From Agrilutibacter niabensis (GTDB lineage: Bacteria > Pseudomonadota > Gammaproteobacteria > Xanthomonadales > Xanthomonadaceae), in contig NZ_JBHSNJ010000012.1 in NCBI RefSeq assembly GCF_042657165.1, positions 558,001-622,000 on the forward strand: a stretch of 64,000 nucleotides of DNA, written 5' to 3'. The position numbers were made by a program, and so were the translations under genes. Shown one piece after another: positions 24,427-32,996 of this stretch. The number at the start of each line of letters is the position of its first letter. Position 1 is the first letter of the stretch. Below the pieces are notes generated by a model. It had not been told where the DNA came from. It did no database searches and saw only the letters and a list, made by a program, of their open reading frames with translations.

Positions 24427-25134
24427 TCAGGCTTCCACCGCGGCCGAGAAGCGATAGCCCGCGCCGCGAACGGTCTGCACCATGCCATCGAGCTGGTGCG
24501 GTTCCAGCGTTTTGCGCAGGCGGCGGATGTGCACATCAACGGTGCGTTCCTCAACGTACACACTCCCGCCCCACACGTGGTCGAGCAGCTGCGTACGCGA
24601 ATAGACGCGTTCGGGATGGGTCATGAAGAAGTGCAGCAGCCGGTACTCGGTCGGGCCGATCTGCACCGGCTGCTCGCTGCCATCGGTATGGGCGAAGACG
24701 CGGTGGGCCGCACCATCGATGCGAAGTGGTCCAACGCCGACGCTGCCGTCCTCGTCATCCTCGCGCGAGCGTCGGAGTACGGCGCGGATGCGGGCGAGCA
24801 GCTCGCGCGCCGAGAACGGCTTCACCACGTAATCGTCGACCCCGGCCTCGAGGCCGCCGACGCGATCGTTCTCCTCGCCGCGCGCGGTGAGCATGATGAT
24901 GGGGATCTCGCGCGTCAGCTGTTCCTTGCGCCAGCGACGGGCGAGCTCGAGGCCACTGGTGCCGGGCAGCATCCAGTCGAGCAGGATCAGGTCGGGCACG
25001 CGGTCGGCGATGGCGGCCTGGGCCTCGCGGGCATCGCCGGCGTGGACCGGATCGTATTCACCCTTGCGCAGGGCGAAGGAGACCATGTCGCGGATGGCGG
25101 GTTCGTCTTCAACGATGAGGATGCGCTTCTGCAC
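24427..25134 (-). CDS. phoB: phosphate regulon response regulator PhoB
   Basis: A 235-residue OmpR/PhoB-family regulator. The receiver domain has VEDEP at the N-terminus, the phosphorylated Asp at D53 in LILLDWMLPGTSGL, and the conserved Lys in YVVKPFSARELL. The C-terminal winged helix (from about residue 135) includes the transactivation loop and recognition helix VYVEERTVDVHIRRLRKTL. It activates Pho-box promoters when phosphorylated by PhoR. A Pho-box-like sequence lies before its own start, consistent with autoregulation. Confidence 0.97.
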   Translation of the reverse strand: MQKRILIVEDEPAIRDMVSFALRKGEYDPVHAGDAREAQAAIADRVPDLILLDWMLPGTSGLELARRWRKEQLTREIPIIMLTARGEENDRVGGLEAGVDDYVVKPFSARELLARIRAVLRRSREDDEDGSVGVGPLRIDGAAHRVFAHTDGSEQPVQIGPTEYRLLHFFMTHPERVYSRTQLLDHVWGGSVYVEERTVDVHIRRLRKTLEPHQLDGMVQTVRGAGYRFSAAVEA

Positions 25135-25186
25135 GGGTCACCGGTCGGGGGATGGCGGGTAAGCGTGAACCGCGCCAGTACACTAC

Positions 25187-25210
25187 CGTTTTGTGACGGT
25201 GCCGTGACAC
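25187..25210 (-). promoter_or_regulatory. Pho-box-like direct repeat upstream of phoB
   Basis: On the minus strand TGTCAC and CGTCAC are spaced 11 bp apart, with A/T after the second copy, matching the 7+4 bp layout of PhoB half-sites (consensus CTGTCAT-N4-CTGTCAT). It lies about 60 bases before the phoB start codon, where an activator site replacing the -35 would sit. A weak -10-like TAGTGT follows downstream. Confidence 0.6.
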
Positions 25211-25339
25211 CGCCCCGCGCGGACCCGGAAGCGCGCGCCAAGGCCGATGCCGCGGCTGCGGCCGACAATGCCCGGTAATCGATGCTTTGCTGCGGCAAGA
25301 CGTGACGTATGGCAGAGCCTCGCCGCGCCTGACGGCATC

Positions 25340-26917
25340 TCATCGGCGCTCCAAATCCTCATCGCGGATGCCCTGGCGCTTCAGTTCCAGGACGGTCGGC
25401 GTGATCGCCGCGATACGGGCGTCGATGCGGGCGCGGGCGTAATAGTCGAGATCGGGCCGGCGCTTCAGGGTGTTGAGCTGGACGAGCGCTTGCTCGGCAC
25501 GACCGTTCAGGTAGGCCGCTTCGGCATAGGCCTCACCGGCCCGGACCGGATCCCCGGCGATCTCGCTGGCCCGAGCGAAGACCTGTTGGAATTCGGGGTC
25601 CTCCGATGACTGTCCCAGCAGGGGCCTCAGAATGGCTTGGGCACGCTTCCCGGCCGCCGGTGAATTGCGCTCGGCCAGCACCCGCGCATAGGTGAGCGCC
25701 GCGGGGCGGTTCTGCGGCATCGACTTCAAAAGGGCTTCGAAGCGGGCGTCGGCGGCGTCGGCCTTGCCGGCTCGCGACTCGGCTTCACCGAGGGCCAGCG
25801 TCAGCCACAGGTCGCCCGGATGCTTGTCCAGCAGCTCGGCCAGCGTGGTCGCCGCCGCGGTGCCTTGGTTGGCGCGCAGCTTGGCCACGGCCAAGCCGTA
25901 ACGCTGCGCGTCGGTGAGCGCTTTCGCCTTGGCCAGGCGCTCGTATTCGCGGATGGCGTCGGCAGGGCTGTCGGCGCTGAGCACGCGCAGGCGTTCGCGT
26001 GCGTAATCGAACTGACCGGTGCCGCCGCCTGCCGCAGCCGACCCGATCTTCAGCCCCCCCGGCAGCAGCGGATTGTCACTGGCGATATCGGCATTGAAGC
26101 CTGCCGGCGCACGTGCGATCTGCTCGGCCAGGCTCTTGGCTTCGCTGATGCGTGTAGTAGTGACCGGGTGCGTCATCAGATAGCTGGGCGTCTCACCGTA
26201 GTAGCCGGCGCGATTGGCACGCGAACGAGCGTTGAGCGTTCCAAAGAATCCCGCCATCGCGGCCGTGTCGTAATGGCTGCGGGCGAGCGTCTGGATGCCG
26301 ATGCGGTCGGCTTCGGATTCGTTGGAGCGCGTGTAATCGATCTGGCGCTGCACCATCAGCCCCTGCGCGCCAACCACCGCGGCCTGAACTGCGTCGTCCG
26401 CGGAATTGCCGCCTGCCGCCTGCGCTGCCACCACGGCGCCCAGCATCGCCAGCAGGATCGGTAGCTGGTCGCGTTGCGCGCGCTCGACGCCGCGCAACAC
26501 ATGCTGCTGGGTGACATGGGCGATTTCGTGCGACAGCACCGCCGCGACTTCGTCCTCGTGTTCGGCTGCGAGTACCAGCCCCGAGTTCATGCCGACGTAG
26601 CCGCCGAGCGTCGCGAACGCATTGATCTGGCGCTCGCGCAGCATGAAGAAGGTGAAGGGCTGCTGGGGCTTGTCGCTATTGGCCGCCAGGCGCGTGCCCA
26701 ACGTGTCGAGCCAGCTGGCGATGAGGGGATCGTCCAGGGTGTAGTCGTAGTGGCGCAGCTGCGCCAGCATCATGCTGCCGTACTCGCGTTGCCTGCGTGG
26801 CGTGAGCAGCTCGCCCGCGGACGACCCGATGTCGGGCAGGCGGGATTCCTGTGCCCCGGCGCACGCGCTGGCGAGTGCAAGGACAACGGCGGCGGAGAGC
26901 AGGGTGATGCGACGCAA
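25340..26917 (-). CDS. bepA: M48 family periplasmic metalloprotease with TPR repeats (BepA-like)
   Basis: 525 residues. It has a cleavable signal peptide (MRRITLLSAAVVLALASACA), the zinc motif HEIAH (about residue 130, in VAAVLSHEIAHVTQQHVLR), the third ligand Glu in NESEADRIG, and the regulatory loop near the His-containing YLMTHPVTTTRI. Ala-rich helical repeats (TPR type) fill residues 300-480. BepA acts as both protease and chaperone for outer-membrane proteins such as LptD. Slightly longer than the E. coli protein (487). It diverges from the glutaredoxin gene. Confidence 0.9.
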   Translation of the reverse strand: MRRITLLSAAVVLALASACAGAQESRLPDIGSSAGELLTPRRQREYGSMMLAQLRHYDYTLDDPLIASWLDTLGTRLAANSDKPQQPFTFFMLRERQINAFATLGGYVGMNSGLVLAAEHEDEVAAVLSHEIAHVTQQHVLRGVERAQRDQLPILLAMLGAVVAAQAAGGNSADDAVQAAVVGAQGLMVQRQIDYTRSNESEADRIGIQTLARSHYDTAAMAGFFGTLNARSRANRAGYYGETPSYLMTHPVTTTRISEAKSLAEQIARAPAGFNADIASDNPLLPGGLKIGSAAAGGGTGQFDYARERLRVLSADSPADAIREYERLAKAKALTDAQRYGLAVAKLRANQGTAAATTLAELLDKHPGDLWLTLALGEAESRAGKADAADARFEALLKSMPQNRPAALTYARVLAERNSPAAGKRAQAILRPLLGQSSEDPEFQQVFARASEIAGDPVRAGEAYAEAAYLNGRAEQALVQLNTLKRRPDLDYYARARIDARIAAITPTVLELKRQGIRDEDLERR

Positions 26918-27175
26918 GCGGGAATCCTCGTGACGGCCGGCCCCGGCAGGATGCGGGCAGGGAGGGTTGGCGGTGTGAATCAGGGGTTAATCGAACAGTA
27001 CGTTGGTCGAGGTTGCCTAGGCCGGTTGGGCTGGTCCTCATATGGGCTGGGTAGGCTCATCTCCGTGTGTGCACGTCACTGTTCCGCAACCGGGGTGGAA
27101 AACCCGGAGCCCCGCACTCATATTTCGCCCAGTCCTTCGAGAACCACACCATTGGCAAGTTTCCAGGAGACAGTT

Positions 27176-27448
27176 TTGAGCGACGCCCCCAGCATTCTCA
27201 TCTACACCACGGCGGTCTGCCCCTACTGCGTGGCCGCCAAGAACTTCCTCAAGAGCAAGGGCCAGGTCTGGACGGAGGTGCGTGTCGACACCGATCCGGC
27301 AGCGCGTGAAAAGATGATCGCGCTCACCCGGCGCACCAGCGTGCCGCAGATTTTCGTCGGCGACATGCATGTCGGTGGCTATGACGACATGATCGCGCTG
27401 CATCGCGCCGGTGGCCTGGAGCCGCTGCTGACGGCCGGTGCGGCATGA
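27176..27448 (+). CDS. grxC: glutaredoxin 3 type, TTG start
   Basis: A 90-residue dithiol glutaredoxin with C15-P-Y-C18 at the active site, T-S-V-P-Q-I-F-V (cis-Pro) and the glutathione-binding GGYDDMIAL. The start is TTG, with AGGAGA five bases upstream; no nearby ATG gives a correct N-terminus. It reduces disulfides and glutathione mixed disulfides in the cytosol. The stop overlaps the next gene as ATGA. Confidence 0.93.
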   Translation: MSDAPSILIYTTAVCPYCVAAKNFLKSKGQVWTEVRVDTDPAAREKMIALTRRTSVPQIFVGDMHVGGYDDMIALHRAGGLEPLLTAGAA

Positions 27449-27855
27449 GCGGCGGGGACGACGAACAGGGTGGTTCCGGCAAGGATCGGGTCGCCGAGTT
27501 CACGGCCTTCCGGAAGCGCATGAACGAACGCATCCTCGCCGAGCCAAACCAGGTCGTGCGCCGCTTCTTCGCGCTCGATACCCAGACCTACCAGGCCGGC
27601 GCGCTGGACGTGAAGACCAAGGAGCTGCTGGGTCTGGTCGCTTCGCTGGTGTTGCGTTGCGACGACTGCATCAGCTACCACGTCGCCCAGTGCAAGGAGG
27701 CCGGGGTCAACCGCGACGAGATGTTCGAAGCGTTCTCGGTCGGGTTGGTCGTCGGCGGTTCCATCGTCATTCCGCACCTGCGCCGGGCGGTCGATTTCCT
27801 CGACCAGCTCGAGTCCGGCAACGCCGGCTCGCCGGGCGTACACGACCATGGTTGA
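27445..27855 (+). CDS. carboxymuconolactone decarboxylase/AhpD-like protein
   Basis: 136 residues of the CMD/AhpD all-helical fold. The redox-like motif R-C-D-D-C-I-S-Y-H (about residue 72) is the CxxC...H signature of AhpD-type peroxidase partners; the region continues VAQCKEAGVNRDEMFEAFSV. Coupling to glutaredoxin suggests a thiol-redox or peroxide-related role, but the substrate is unknown. Confidence 0.85.
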   Translation: MSGGDDEQGGSGKDRVAEFTAFRKRMNERILAEPNQVVRRFFALDTQTYQAGALDVKTKELLGLVASLVLRCDDCISYHVAQCKEAGVNRDEMFEAFSVGLVVGGSIVIPHLRRAVDFLDQLESGNAGSPGVHDHG

Positions 27856-27887
27856 AGCTACGCCAGCGTACGGCGGCCCCCGGGTTC

Positions 27888-27896
27888 TGGCATAAT
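27888..27896 (+). promoter_or_regulatory. extended -10 promoter for the isocitrate dehydrogenase gene
   Basis: TGG followed by CATAAT is an extended -10 element; no good -35 is present. It is followed by a strong hairpin (CGCCACGC/GCGTGGCG, 27920-27941) in the leader, without a U-tract. Confidence 0.5.
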
Positions 27897-27963
27897 TTAG
27901 GGCAATCAAGCCCTTACGGCGCCACGCCTTGCAGCGTGGCGTCGGCCTGTCTGGAATCTTCAA

Positions 27964-28968
27964 ATGACGACGATCACTGTCATCCGCGGCGACGGCATCG
28001 GCCCGGAAATCATGGACGCCACCCTGCACGTGCTCGATTCGATGAATCTGGGCCTGCAGTACGAGTTCGCCGACGCCGGGCTGGTCGCCCTGGAAAAGCA
28101 CGGTGAACTGCTGCCCGCCGCGACCATGGATTCGATCCGCAAGAACCGCATCGCGCTGAAGTCGCCGCTGACCACGCCGGTGGGCGAGGGCTTCTCCTCG
28201 ATCAACGTGGAATTGCGCAAGCGTTTCGACCTGTATGCCAATGTGCGCCCGGCCAAGTCGTTCCCGAACACCAAATCGCGCTTCCCCTCGGGCGTGGACC
28301 TGATCACCGTCCGCGAGAACACCGAAGGCGCCTATATCGGCGAAGGCCAATCCCTGTCGGAAGACGGCGAGACGGCCGTGCTCACCCAGAAGGTCACCCG
28401 CCGCGGTTCCGAACGCATCGTGCGCTATGCCTTCGAACTGGCGCGAAAGACCGGCCGCAAGAAGGTTACGGTGGTGCACAAGGCGAACATCCTCAAGTCG
28501 ACCTCGGGTCTCTTCCTGAGGACTGCGCGCACGGTGGCGGCCGAGTATCCCGACATCCAGTGCAACGAGATGATCGTCGACAACACCTGCATGCAGCTGG
28601 TGATGAAGCCGGAGCAGTTCGACATCATCGTCACCACCAACCTGTTCGGCGACATCATCTCGGACCTGTGTGCCGGCCTCGTCGGCGGCCTCGGCTTGGC
28701 ACCGGGCGCCAACATCGGCACCGATGCGGCGATCTTCGAGGCCGTGCACGGCTCGGCACCGGATATCGCCGGCAAGGGCATCGCCAACCCGTGCGCGCTG
28801 CTGCTGGGTGCGGCGCAGATGCTCGATCACCTCGGCCTGACCGACAAGGCCGAGCGCCTGCGTGCCGCGATCATCGCCACCCTGGAAGCCAAGGACTCGC
28901 TGACCCCGGACCTCGGCGGCGCGGGCAACACCATGGGCTTTGCCCAGGCGATCGCCGGCCGCATCTGA
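27964..28968 (+). CDS. NAD-dependent isocitrate dehydrogenase (isocitrate/isopropylmalate dehydrogenase family)
   Basis: 334 residues of the beta-decarboxylating dehydrogenase family. It starts MTTITVIRGDGIGPEIMDA. The substrate site has RENTEGAYIGEGQ and the Lys/Asp region VVHKANILKST and TTNLFGDIISDLCAGLVGG. The cofactor loop is EAVHGSAPDIAGKGIANPCA, with no phosphate-binding Lys/Tyr pair, so NAD is more likely than NADP. It is the short, homodimer-type enzyme common in Xanthomonadaceae. Homoisocitrate or isopropylmalate as substrate is less likely. It acts in the TCA cycle. Confidence 0.88.
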   Translation: MTTITVIRGDGIGPEIMDATLHVLDSMNLGLQYEFADAGLVALEKHGELLPAATMDSIRKNRIALKSPLTTPVGEGFSSINVELRKRFDLYANVRPAKSFPNTKSRFPSGVDLITVRENTEGAYIGEGQSLSEDGETAVLTQKVTRRGSERIVRYAFELARKTGRKKVTVVHKANILKSTSGLFLRTARTVAAEYPDIQCNEMIVDNTCMQLVMKPEQFDIIVTTNLFGDIISDLCAGLVGGLGLAPGANIGTDAAIFEAVHGSAPDIAGKGIANPCALLLGAAQMLDHLGLTDKAERLRAAIIATLEAKDSLTPDLGGAGNTMGFAQAIAGRI

Positions 28969-28993
28969 AGCGCCAGCGATATTGCGTTTGCTG

Positions 28994-29025
28994 AACGGGG
29001 CGCCTGGGCGCCCCGTTTGCTTTTT
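28994..29025 (+). terminator. intrinsic terminator after isocitrate dehydrogenase
   Basis: AACGGGGCGCC and GCGCCCCGTT flank a TGG loop, followed by TGCTTTTT. Confidence 0.9.
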
Positions 29026-29137
29026 CGCCGGGCGCAAGCATGTTTCGCCCCGTCACCTGCAGTTTTCCATGGGCGGGATCGACAGGGTGGATGCTGCACC
29101 GCAAAATAGTGGTTTATTCCTTCATCCGGATTGAAAG

Positions 29138-30502
29138 ATGAATAACCCGCTTGCAGCGCCCTCCGGGGCGGTCCCGAGCGCGCTGGCGCTGACCCCGCTG
29201 CTTCTTTTCCTGGCGCTGTTCTTCGGCGCGGGCCTGTACTTCACCGCGCATGGCGAAGCGATGGGCTTCTACCAGTTGCGGGCGCCGGTGGCGATCCTGC
29301 CGGCGTTGGCGCTTGCCGCCCTTATTGCCTGGCGCCGCAGGCTCAAGCCTTTGGAGACGCTGCTCCAGGGCATGGGCGATCACAACGTCGTGTTGATGTG
29401 CCTGATCTTCCTGCTGGCCGGCGGTTTCGTGGAAGTGTCAAAGGCGATCGGCGCGGTCGATGCGATCGTCTCGCTGGGTATCGGCAACGTGCATCCGGCG
29501 TTGCTGTTGCCGGCGTTGTTCGTCGTTGCCGGCTTCATATCGCTGTCGCTGGGCACGTCCATGGGTACGATCGCCGCGGTTGCGCCGATTGCGCTGGGTG
29601 TGTCGGACGCGTCCGGACTGGATCGCGCGCTGGTTCTGGGCGCGGTGATCGGCGGTGCGACTTTTGGCGACAATCTGTCGGTGATTTCCGACACCGCGAT
29701 CGTTGCCAGCCGCACGCAGGGCTGCTCCATGCGCGACAAGTTCCGCGAAAACCTCAAGCTCGCATTGCCTGCTGCCCTGCTCACCCTGGTGGTGCTCGGG
29801 TTCGTGGGTGAAACCGCGCCCGTGCAGGCCCTGGAGCCGGTCTCGCCCTGGCTCGTCTTGCCCTACCTGGTGGTGCTGGCGCTGGCGATCGCCGGCCTCG
29901 ACGTCATTCTTGTCCTGGGTGTCGGCCTGGTACTGGCAGGGGTGATCGGCGCGTTCCTTGCCGACGATTTCGGGCTGACGGCATATGCGACGCACATATG
30001 GGACGGCTTCGACAGCATGGTCGAAATCATCCTGCTGTCGCTGCTGGTTGGCGGCCTGGGCGCGCTGATGAAGGCGACGGGCGGGCTGGCATGGCTCGCC
30101 CGTGCCATTGGCCGGTTCGCGCGCGGCCACCGCAGCCGTCGCGCCGGTGAAGTCAGCATCGCGGCGCTGTCGGCGGCGACCGATGTCTTCACCGCCAACA
30201 ACACGGTTGCGATCCTGATCAGCGGCGGGCTGGCGCGCGACATAGCCGAACAGCACGGGGTGCCGCCGGCGCGCGCCGCGAGTGTCCTGGACATCTTCGC
30301 CTGCGTGTCGCAGGGCCTCCTGCCCTATGGCGCGCAGATCCTGCTCGCGGCATCGCTTGGTTCGGTATCGCCCCTGGCGCTGGCCGGCAAGGTGCACTAT
30401 GCATGGCTGCTTGGCGCGGTCGCCGTGGGCTTCATGGTGTGGCCAGCGCGAAAGGTGGCGCGAATGGAACCCGCCGCCAGTGCCGCCGCCACGGGCGGGT
30501 GA
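29138..30502 (+). CDS. NhaC-family Na+/H+ antiporter
   Basis: 454 residues with about 11-12 hydrophobic helices. The family signature GGATFGDNLSVISDTAIVAS (about residues 172-191) carries the charged residues of the transport site, and a second half-motif is SAATDVFTANNTVAI. The C-terminus is hydrophilic and Ala/Arg-rich. It should exchange sodium for protons across the inner membrane; some relatives carry amino acids or dicarboxylates instead. The ribosome binding site is GAAAG. It stands alone between isocitrate dehydrogenase and the tRNA operon. Confidence 0.88.
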   Translation: MNNPLAAPSGAVPSALALTPLLLFLALFFGAGLYFTAHGEAMGFYQLRAPVAILPALALAALIAWRRRLKPLETLLQGMGDHNVVLMCLIFLLAGGFVEVSKAIGAVDAIVSLGIGNVHPALLLPALFVVAGFISLSLGTSMGTIAAVAPIALGVSDASGLDRALVLGAVIGGATFGDNLSVISDTAIVASRTQGCSMRDKFRENLKLALPAALLTLVVLGFVGETAPVQALEPVSPWLVLPYLVVLALAIAGLDVILVLGVGLVLAGVIGAFLADDFGLTAYATHIWDGFDSMVEIILLSLLVGGLGALMKATGGLAWLARAIGRFARGHRSRRAGEVSIAALSAATDVFTANNTVAILISGGLARDIAEQHGVPPARAASVLDIFACVSQGLLPYGAQILLAASLGSVSPLALAGKVHYAWLLGAVAVGFMVWPARKVARMEPAASAAATGG

Positions 30503-30642
30503 TTGGAAGGCCCTTTCAGGTAGGTCGTCGCATTGCAGGACAGCTGTGCGGCTGCCGCGTGAACAGCAGGCGCCCTGAACTCCACGTACAGCCATGCCGG
30601 CTTCTCGGCGGTTGCGCGGCAAACTGCGGAAGCCATCCGTCA

Positions 30643-30671
30643 TTGACACCGGTCCGGCGGCCGCCCAGAAT
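30643..30671 (+). promoter_or_regulatory. sigma-70 promoter of the Pro-Arg-His-Lys tRNA operon
   Basis: A perfect TTGACA (30643-30648), a 17-base spacer and CAGAAT (30666-30671), 45 bases before the first tRNA. It is the best promoter match noted in the window. Confidence 0.8.
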
Positions 30672-30715
30672 GTTCGACCTTTCGCGGCGTTGGCGCGCAA
30701 CGAAAGTCCCGGTTT

Positions 30716-30792
30716 CGGGGTATAGCTCAGCCTGGTAGAGCGCCAGCTTTGGGAGCTGGATGTCGTGGGTTCGAATCCCTCTGCCCCGACCA
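30716..30792 (+). tRNA. tRNA-Pro(TGG)
   Basis: 77 nt, acceptor CGGGGTA/TGCCCCG-type with encoded CCA, anticodon TGG in the CAGCT/AGCTG stem, T-loop GGTTCGAATCC. First gene of a four-tRNA operon. Confidence 0.97.
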
Positions 30793-30860
30793 TTCGCTTC
30801 CATGGGCATCGGTGCAATCAAACCGGCTTGAAGTCGCGGGTCAGCTAAGATGCGAATCTG

Positions 30861-30937
30861 GCGCCCGTAGCTCAACCGGATAGAGCACCGGCCTTCTAAG
30901 CCGGTGGTTGTGGGTTCGAGTCCCGCCGGGCGCGCCA
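30861..30937 (+). tRNA. tRNA-Arg(TCT)
   Basis: 77 nt, acceptor GCGCCCG/CGGGCGC, anticodon TCT in the stem CCGGC/GCCGG, encoded CCA. Reads AGA and AGG. Confidence 0.97.
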
Positions 30938-30962
30938 AATGCAGTGAAAAACAGGCTTTATG

Positions 30963-31039
30963 GTGGCTGTAGCTCAGCTGGTTAGAGTACTGGATTGTGA
31001 TTCCAGATGTCGGGGGTTCGAGTCCCCTCAGCCACCCCA
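30963..31039 (+). tRNA. tRNA-His(GTG)
   Basis: 77 nt, acceptor GTGGCTG/CAGCCAC, discriminator C73 and encoded CCA. A genomic G at 30962 supplies the His-specific G-1. Anticodon GTG in the stem CTGGA/TCCAG. Confidence 0.97.
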
Positions 31040-31087
31040 GTTTGCGAAGTTGAAGACGTTTGCTTACAATTTCGCTCCCGTTGTTCG

Positions 31088-31163
31088 GGGCCGTTAGCTC
31101 AGTTGGTAGAGCAGTTGACTCTTAATCAATAGGTCCAAGGTTCGAATCCTTGACGGCCCACCA
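31088..31163 (+). tRNA. tRNA-Lys(CTT), carries an attachment-site-like 3' half
   Basis: 76 nt, acceptor GGGCCGT/ACGGCCC, anticodon CTT, encoded CCA. The 3' part, from the anticodon stem through CCA, is repeated exactly at 33149-33199, as happens when an element integrates into a tRNA gene and restores it. Confidence 0.97.
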
Positions 31164-31167
31164 AACA
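31117..31167 (+). repeat. 51-bp direct repeat, left copy (attL-like, in tRNA-Lys)
   Basis: Begins GACTCTTAATC in the anticodon arm and runs past CCA to AAACA. It is identical over 51 bases to 33149-33199. Position in a tRNA 3' end is the classic attachment site for tyrosine-recombinase integrases. Confidence 0.85.
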
Positions 31168-31171
31168 AAAG

Positions 31172-31204
31172 AAGGACTTAGCGACAACGCTAGGTCCTTT
31201 TTTC
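31172..31204 (+). terminator. intrinsic terminator inside the left island boundary
   Basis: AAGGACTTAGCG pairs with CGCTAGGTCCTT (one G-T wobble) around ACAA, followed by a run of six T. It now ends the tRNA operon transcript. Confidence 0.9.
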
Positions 31205-31517
31205 TTTCCCGAACCGGGAAAATTCCGGGAAATTTCCTTGATCCGCACGTGCTGAAAGGCTTCGCCCTTCGGCACTTCATGCAGGTCGAGCAATTGATCG
31301 ACTAAAGGGCTGAAGGTGGTGCGCGACGCACGAGGTTGAGCGCCTTGCTGCGTTGCAATAGACTGCGCGCGCTTTTCGAATCGCTCATCCCATCTAATGA
31401 CCCCGCCCTGACCCTTCGACACCACGTCTGCACTGCCACCGTTTGTGGCGGTTGAGGGGTTCTGCATTCTTTTTCTTCATGCATGTGCGCCGGCAATCGG
31501 CGTGCGCGGAGTCTTCC
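31205..31517. other. 310-base stretch without a recognisable gene
   Basis: A minus-strand open frame (31467 down through tRNA-Lys) would encode a 113-residue protein ending in the antisense of the tRNA, the usual artefact at tRNA genes. Its middle (for example SPLVDQLLDLHEVPKGEAF) is not a family I recognise. It may be a decayed coding remnant of the island or simply the SulP leader. Confidence 0.4.
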
Positions 31518-32996
31518 ATGTCTGTTACTTATTCGCTGCGCGAGCAGTGGTTCGGCAATGTCCGCGGCGACATCCTGTCCGGCCTTCTGGTTGCCTTGGC
31601 ACTAATCCCCGAGGCGATTGCCTTTTCCATCATCGCCGGCGTCGATCCCAAGGTCGGCCTGTACGCCTCGTTCAGCATCGCGGTTATCACGGCCATCGCC
31701 GGTGGGCGCCCGGGCATGATTTCGGCGGCTACCGGGGCGATGGCCCTGCTGATGGTCGACCTGGTCAAGGACCACGGCCTGCAATACCTGTTCGCCGCCA
31801 CCATCCTGGCGGGCGTGCTGCAGGTCGCCGCCGGGGCTTTGCGGCTGAACACGCTGATGCGGTTTGTGTCGCGTTCAGTCGTGACGGGCTTCGTGAACGC
31901 GCTGGCGATCCTGATCTTCCTGGCGCAATTGCCGGAACTGATCGGCATGCCCTGGACTGTGTATGCCGTGTGTGCCGCAGGCCTAGGCATCATCTACCTG
32001 CTCCCACTGCTGACCCGCGCGGTGCCGTCGCCGCTGGTGGCGATCATCGTGCTCACCGCGCTGTCCATCTGGCTGGGCCTGGATATCCGCAACGTGGGCG
32101 ACATGGGCGAGTTGCCGGACAGCCTGCCGGTGTTCCTGTTCCCGGATATTCCCTTCACCTGGGAAACGCTGCAGATCTTGTTCCCGGTGTCGGCCACGCT
32201 GGCCGTCGTCGGCCTGCTCGAATCGTTGATGACCGCGCAGATCGTCGAGGACATGACCGACACGCCGACGAACCGGCGCCGCGAGTGCGCCGGGCAGGGC
32301 GCGGCCAACATTGTCACCGGCTTCTTCGGCGGCATGGCCGGTTGCGCGATGATCGGCCAGTCGGTGATCAACGTGTCGTCCGGCGGGCGCGGACGCCTGT
32401 CCTGCCTGATCGCGGGCGTGGTGCTGCTGTTGCTGGTGGTGTACGCCTCGAATTGGGTGTCGCGGATCCCGATGGCGGCGCTGGTGGCGGTGATGATCAT
32501 GGTCAGCATCGGCACCTTCCAATGGAAGTCCTTCATCGATATGAAGACCCATCCGAAGAGCGCCACGCTCATCATGCTCGGCACCGTCGTGGTCACCGTG
32601 GCCACGCACGACCTGGCCAAGGGCGTGCTGACCGGCGTGCTGCTGACGGCGCTTTCGTTCACCCGGCGGGTCAGCGCGATGCTGGAAGTTGCCGACCGCG
32701 ACGAAGCCGACGGCACCCGCGTGTACGAGGTGAAGGGGCAGGTGTTCTTCGCCGACGCCACCCAGTTCGCCAACAGCTTCGATTACCTGCATACACCGAA
32801 GAAGGTGGTGATCGACCTGGCCCACGCGCACTTCTGGGACCTGAGCGCGGTCGGGGCGCTGGACCGGGTGGTGCTGAAGCTGCGCGCGCATGGCGCGGAG
32901 GTGGTCGTGATCGGGTTGAACGAGGCCAGCGACACGCTGATCGAACGCCTGGGCAAGCACCGCGACGAGAACTCGAGCTTGGCGGCTGGTCATTGA
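31518..32996 (+). CDS. SulP family anion transporter with STAS domain
   Basis: 492 residues. It starts MSVTYSLREQWFGNVRGDIL; the ATG at 31518 is preferred over longer frames whose N-terminus is not SulP-like. The family signature P-K-V-G-L-Y-A-S-F lies near residue 50, about 11-12 membrane helices run to residue 390, and a C-terminal STAS domain contains VVIDLAHAHFWDLSAVGALD. SulP proteins carry sulfate, bicarbonate or similar anions; a short STAS-type bacterial copy may be a bicarbonate or sulfate importer. It lies within the repeat-bounded segment. Confidence 0.92.
   Translation: MSVTYSLREQWFGNVRGDILSGLLVALALIPEAIAFSIIAGVDPKVGLYASFSIAVITAIAGGRPGMISAATGAMALLMVDLVKDHGLQYLFAATILAGVLQVAAGALRLNTLMRFVSRSVVTGFVNALAILIFLAQLPELIGMPWTVYAVCAAGLGIIYLLPLLTRAVPSPLVAIIVLTALSIWLGLDIRNVGDMGELPDSLPVFLFPDIPFTWETLQILFPVSATLAVVGLLESLMTAQIVEDMTDTPTNRRRECAGQGAANIVTGFFGGMAGCAMIGQSVINVSSGGRGRLSCLIAGVVLLLLVVYASNWVSRIPMAALVAVMIMVSIGTFQWKSFIDMKTHPKSATLIMLGTVVVTVATHDLAKGVLTGVLLTALSFTRRVSAMLEVADRDEADGTRVYEVKGQVFFADATQFANSFDYLHTPKKVVIDLAHAHFWDLSAVGALDRVVLKLRAHGAEVVVIGLNEASDTLIERLGKHRDENSSLAAGH

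Noticed and set aside
31126..31467. Hypothetical protein overlapping tRNA-Lys in antisense
   Set aside because: The C-terminal VGRQGFEPWTY is the usual translation of an antisense tRNA; no support for a real gene, though a decayed remnant cannot be excluded.
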